A stretch of 64,000 bases of DNA from contig OZ005600.1 of the NCBI GenBank assembly GCA_963930655.1, positions 2,917,501-2,981,500 on the forward strand. Direction: 5' to 3'. Source of the DNA: Myrica gale (Eukaryota; Streptophyta; Magnoliopsida; Fagales; Myricaceae). This document shows, in pieces, positions 61,617 through 64,000 of this stretch. Numbering within the stretch: position 1 is the stretch's first letter; each line of letters opens with the position of its first letter. The translations under genes were made by a program, and so were the position numbers. Below the pieces are notes generated by a model that ran no database searches, was not told the origin of the DNA, and was given only the letters and a program-made list of their open reading frames with translations.

Positions 61617-62241
61617 TATTTTTCTTTTCCGGTAAGAAGTCAACGATACATGTCAAGAAAGCCATAAACTGACTACTAGTTCATGTGAATAACCAATATA
61701 TTTTGAGTATTACCAAATCTAAATCACCTAAATCTGAAGTAGTTGGTGTGACTAATCAATATTGTGCATAATTTTAAATTAATAGTTGTTGTTTTGATCC
61801 ATTTAATGAGTTTTGTATTTATTGTTTTGTTTAATTTTTAAAGTCGTTGCATTCGTATAGGTGTTCAATAAGTTGCTTAGAAGAAGAAAAAAGGTGTTCG
61901 ATAAGTTGATTCTGTAAGCTACTTACAATTATAACCAGCAAGGCAAAATATACAGTTTCTGTTTTTTGGGTCCAAGCCCAAGTTGCATTCCGCTAAAGCT
62001 GGATACTACCCCTCGGCCCTCTCTAGTCTCTACTCTCTAGCCCGACGGCCTAAGATTAAGATGTCGCGTTGAGTCGACGTCGTTTATCCAGCAAAACACC
62101 TGATCCCCCAAAACGTCGCCGCTACTCTTATCTACCGCGACCACCCCACACTTGCTCTACAAGAACTCAGCTCAAGCTCAAGCTGTTTTTTCCACTTCTC
62201 CCCCCGTCTGTCGAACCCTAGACAGAGAGTGAGAGAGAAAC

Positions 62242-64000
62242 ATGGCAATCAAACACCTTCTAGCCCTTTCTCGCCGGTCCCACAAGGCGGCCACGTCGGC
62301 GTTGACCCAGACAGTCCGATCGGCCTCGGCGGCCCCAGCCATCGCCACGCCATCTGCCCCAACCCCTTCTCCTCCTCCCCCAAACGTCATGATATACGAC
62401 CGCCTTGCGGAGGCCGTTAAATCCAAGATCAAGCAGCTCGACAACACGGACCCGCGATTCCTTAAGTACGGGTCGCCCCACCCAGCTGACGCCGACCACA
62501 CCCGGATCCTCTCTGCCCCGGAGACCCGCGTGACCACCCTCCCCAACGGCCTCCGTGTCGCCACGGAGTCGAACCTAGCGGCCAGCACCGCCACCGTCGG
62601 TGTGTGGATCGATGCCGGGTCGAGGTTCGAGACCGAGGAGACCAACGGCACCGCGCACTTTCTCGAGCACATGATATTCAAAGGCACGGAGAAGAGGACT
62701 GCAAGGGCATTGGAGGAGGAGATCGAGAACATGGGTGGACATCTGAACGCGTACACGTCAAGGGAGCAGACCACGTACTACGCAAGGGTCATGGAGAAGG
62801 ACGTGCCCAGGGCGCTCGATATCTTGGCCGATATCTTGCAGAACTCCAAGTTCGAGGAGCATCGTATTAGTCGCGAGCGCGATGTGATTCTCAGGGAAAT
62901 GGAGGAGGTAATTAGGGATAAGGATATGTTTGTTGGAATTAGTCATTGAGTTGACTCCATCTGTGGGTAGGGAAAAATTCGAAGCTTTTCAGTTCGTGAC
63001 TGGTTGGCATTAAGCTTAGAGTGCGGTTTGGTTCGTGCGTATTCTATTTGTATCATCAAGAATTGAACGTATTGTGGTTGATTTTTAAACGGAAGTGTCA
63101 GTGAGTCCGCCGTTTTCGAAAAGTTTGATCTTTTCAAATGGTTGCTTAATACCAAGTTGGAACTTGAAACTCATTATTGCTCCTTTTTCTTTCCAGTCAT
63201 TAGGGCAATGCCCCTTCAAGGGATAGTGTGACGGAAATGTTAGCTTAGATCTTCTCTGTTGCACTACAGTAGCATTAAGCACTATTATAGTATTAAGTTC
63301 TCGATGCAAATGCCTTGAACACAGATTATTTTTTACTAACTTAGTTCTTATGATTAAAGGCTTTTTATCTTATGTAATTGCTGTAGGTTGAGGGGCAAAC
63401 TGAGGAAGTTATTTTTGACCATTTGCACGCAACTGCGTTCCAGTACACTCCATTGGGTCGAACTATTCTTGGACCTGCTCAGAATATTAGGACAATTACG
63501 AAAGAACATCTCCAGAACTACATACAGACGCACTACACAGCTCCCAGAATGGTAGGCAAAAACTTAAAAGAGTTTCCTCCCAATTTTGGGCACATGTATA
63601 GTGATCCATGAATTGGTTAAGATGGCGTCTTCTCTTTAGTTGTGTTGCATCTTACATTGATGTGCAAGACGTGCTTGGAAAGGGATTGTGATTAGTATTC
63701 TTTTGGGACCTTTATCTCAGGTCATTTCTGCTGCCGGAGCTGTGAAGCATGAAGACGTTGTTGAGCAAGTTAAGAAATTGTTTACAAAGTTGTCATCAGA
63801 TCCAACTACAGCTACTCAGCTAGTTGCAAAAGAACCTGCAGCTTTTACTGGTTCCGAGGTGGGGAGATATATCTTTAGTACTTAATAGTATCTTTTATGC
63901 TAAAAAACTGGTTTCTCTGATAGGTTAAATGTTCTTGATGCGGTACAACCAGGTTAGGATAATTGATGATGATGTTCCTCTGGCACAATTTGCTGTTGCT
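62242..64000 (+). CDS. MPPB: Mitochondrial-processing peptidase subunit beta (partial, 5' exons)
   Basis: Catalytic M16-family zinc subunit that removes mitochondrial presequences; in plants it is also a core subunit of complex III in the inner membrane. Exons: 62242-62907 (222 codons), 63387-63551, 63721-63858, and 63953 to beyond the window end. The N-terminus ([19 protein letters not shown]) is basic and hydroxylated, a mitochondrial presequence, followed by a Pro-rich linker. The inverted zinc motif HFLEH is at residues 139-143, with the distal acidic residues in REMEE at 218-222. Later exons carry [17 protein letters not shown] and [12 protein letters not shown]. All splice phases agree. 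Exon 1 is markedly GC-richer than its surroundings. The rest of the gene lies to the right of the window. Confidence 0.95.

Overview
This window looks like nuclear chromosome sequence from a flowering plant, most likely a core eudicot. It has spliced genes with GT-AG introns, plant-specific families (PLS-class pentatricopeptide, FAR1-related, GAUT, BAG8, plastidial starch phosphorylase, plant TPX2-like), AT-rich intergenic DNA and many small DNA transposons. I cannot name the species from sequence alone.

Layout, left to right: the 5' part of a GAUT13/14-type galacturonosyltransferase (- strand, runs off the left end); a gene-poor stretch with MITEs and microsatellites; an intronless PPR gene (-) divergent from a FAR1-related gene (+); a BAG8-like co-chaperone gene (-) with an apparent 4-bp frameshift; a transposon-rich stretch; the plastidial alpha-glucan phosphorylase locus (PHS1, +, 20025-33803), which appears broken; an intronless five-finger C2H2 gene (-); an ELM2/SANT-like nuclear protein gene (-); UDP-glucose 6-dehydrogenase (-); a cluster of nested transposons; a TPX2-family gene (+, 8 exons); ribosomal protein eS19 (-, 4 exons); and the first part of mitochondrial processing peptidase beta (+, runs off the right end). 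These are unrelated single genes, with no operon-like or cluster logic. GAUT and UGD both serve cell-wall polysaccharide synthesis, but their sharing a window is probably chance.

The most interesting structure is at 20.0-24.4 kb. A 4154-bp Mutator-type element (20040-24193) sits in the first coding exon of PHS1, flanked by a perfect 9-bp target duplication (GCTTCGCAA). It has terminal inverted repeats of about 390 and 470 bp, shows no transposase, and carries pieces of two host genes in opposite orientations: a Golgi CASP fragment (+) and three consecutive exons of a NOL9/GRC3-type polynucleotide 5'-kinase (-). It is therefore a Pack-MULE. The host gene has two further lesions, a CGA-to-TGA type stop in exon 11 and a 13-bp deletion in exon 12, while its splice sites and all other exons remain readable. 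This points to a fairly recent pseudogene. A hAT element with a perfect 8-bp target duplication lies about 260 bp upstream of the original start codon.

Other mobile DNA with visible borders: a PIF/Harbinger-like MITE (TSD TAA, 3817-3996), a related MITE family (2579-2885, 16285-16525, 56287-56640), a fold-back element (18351-18731), a MULE-like element (49710-50495), a hAT (51446-52033), a hairpin MITE (52717-52948), a hAT MITE (60488-60749) and a palindromic MITE (61273-61616). I saw no tRNA, rRNA, CRISPR array or viral sequence.
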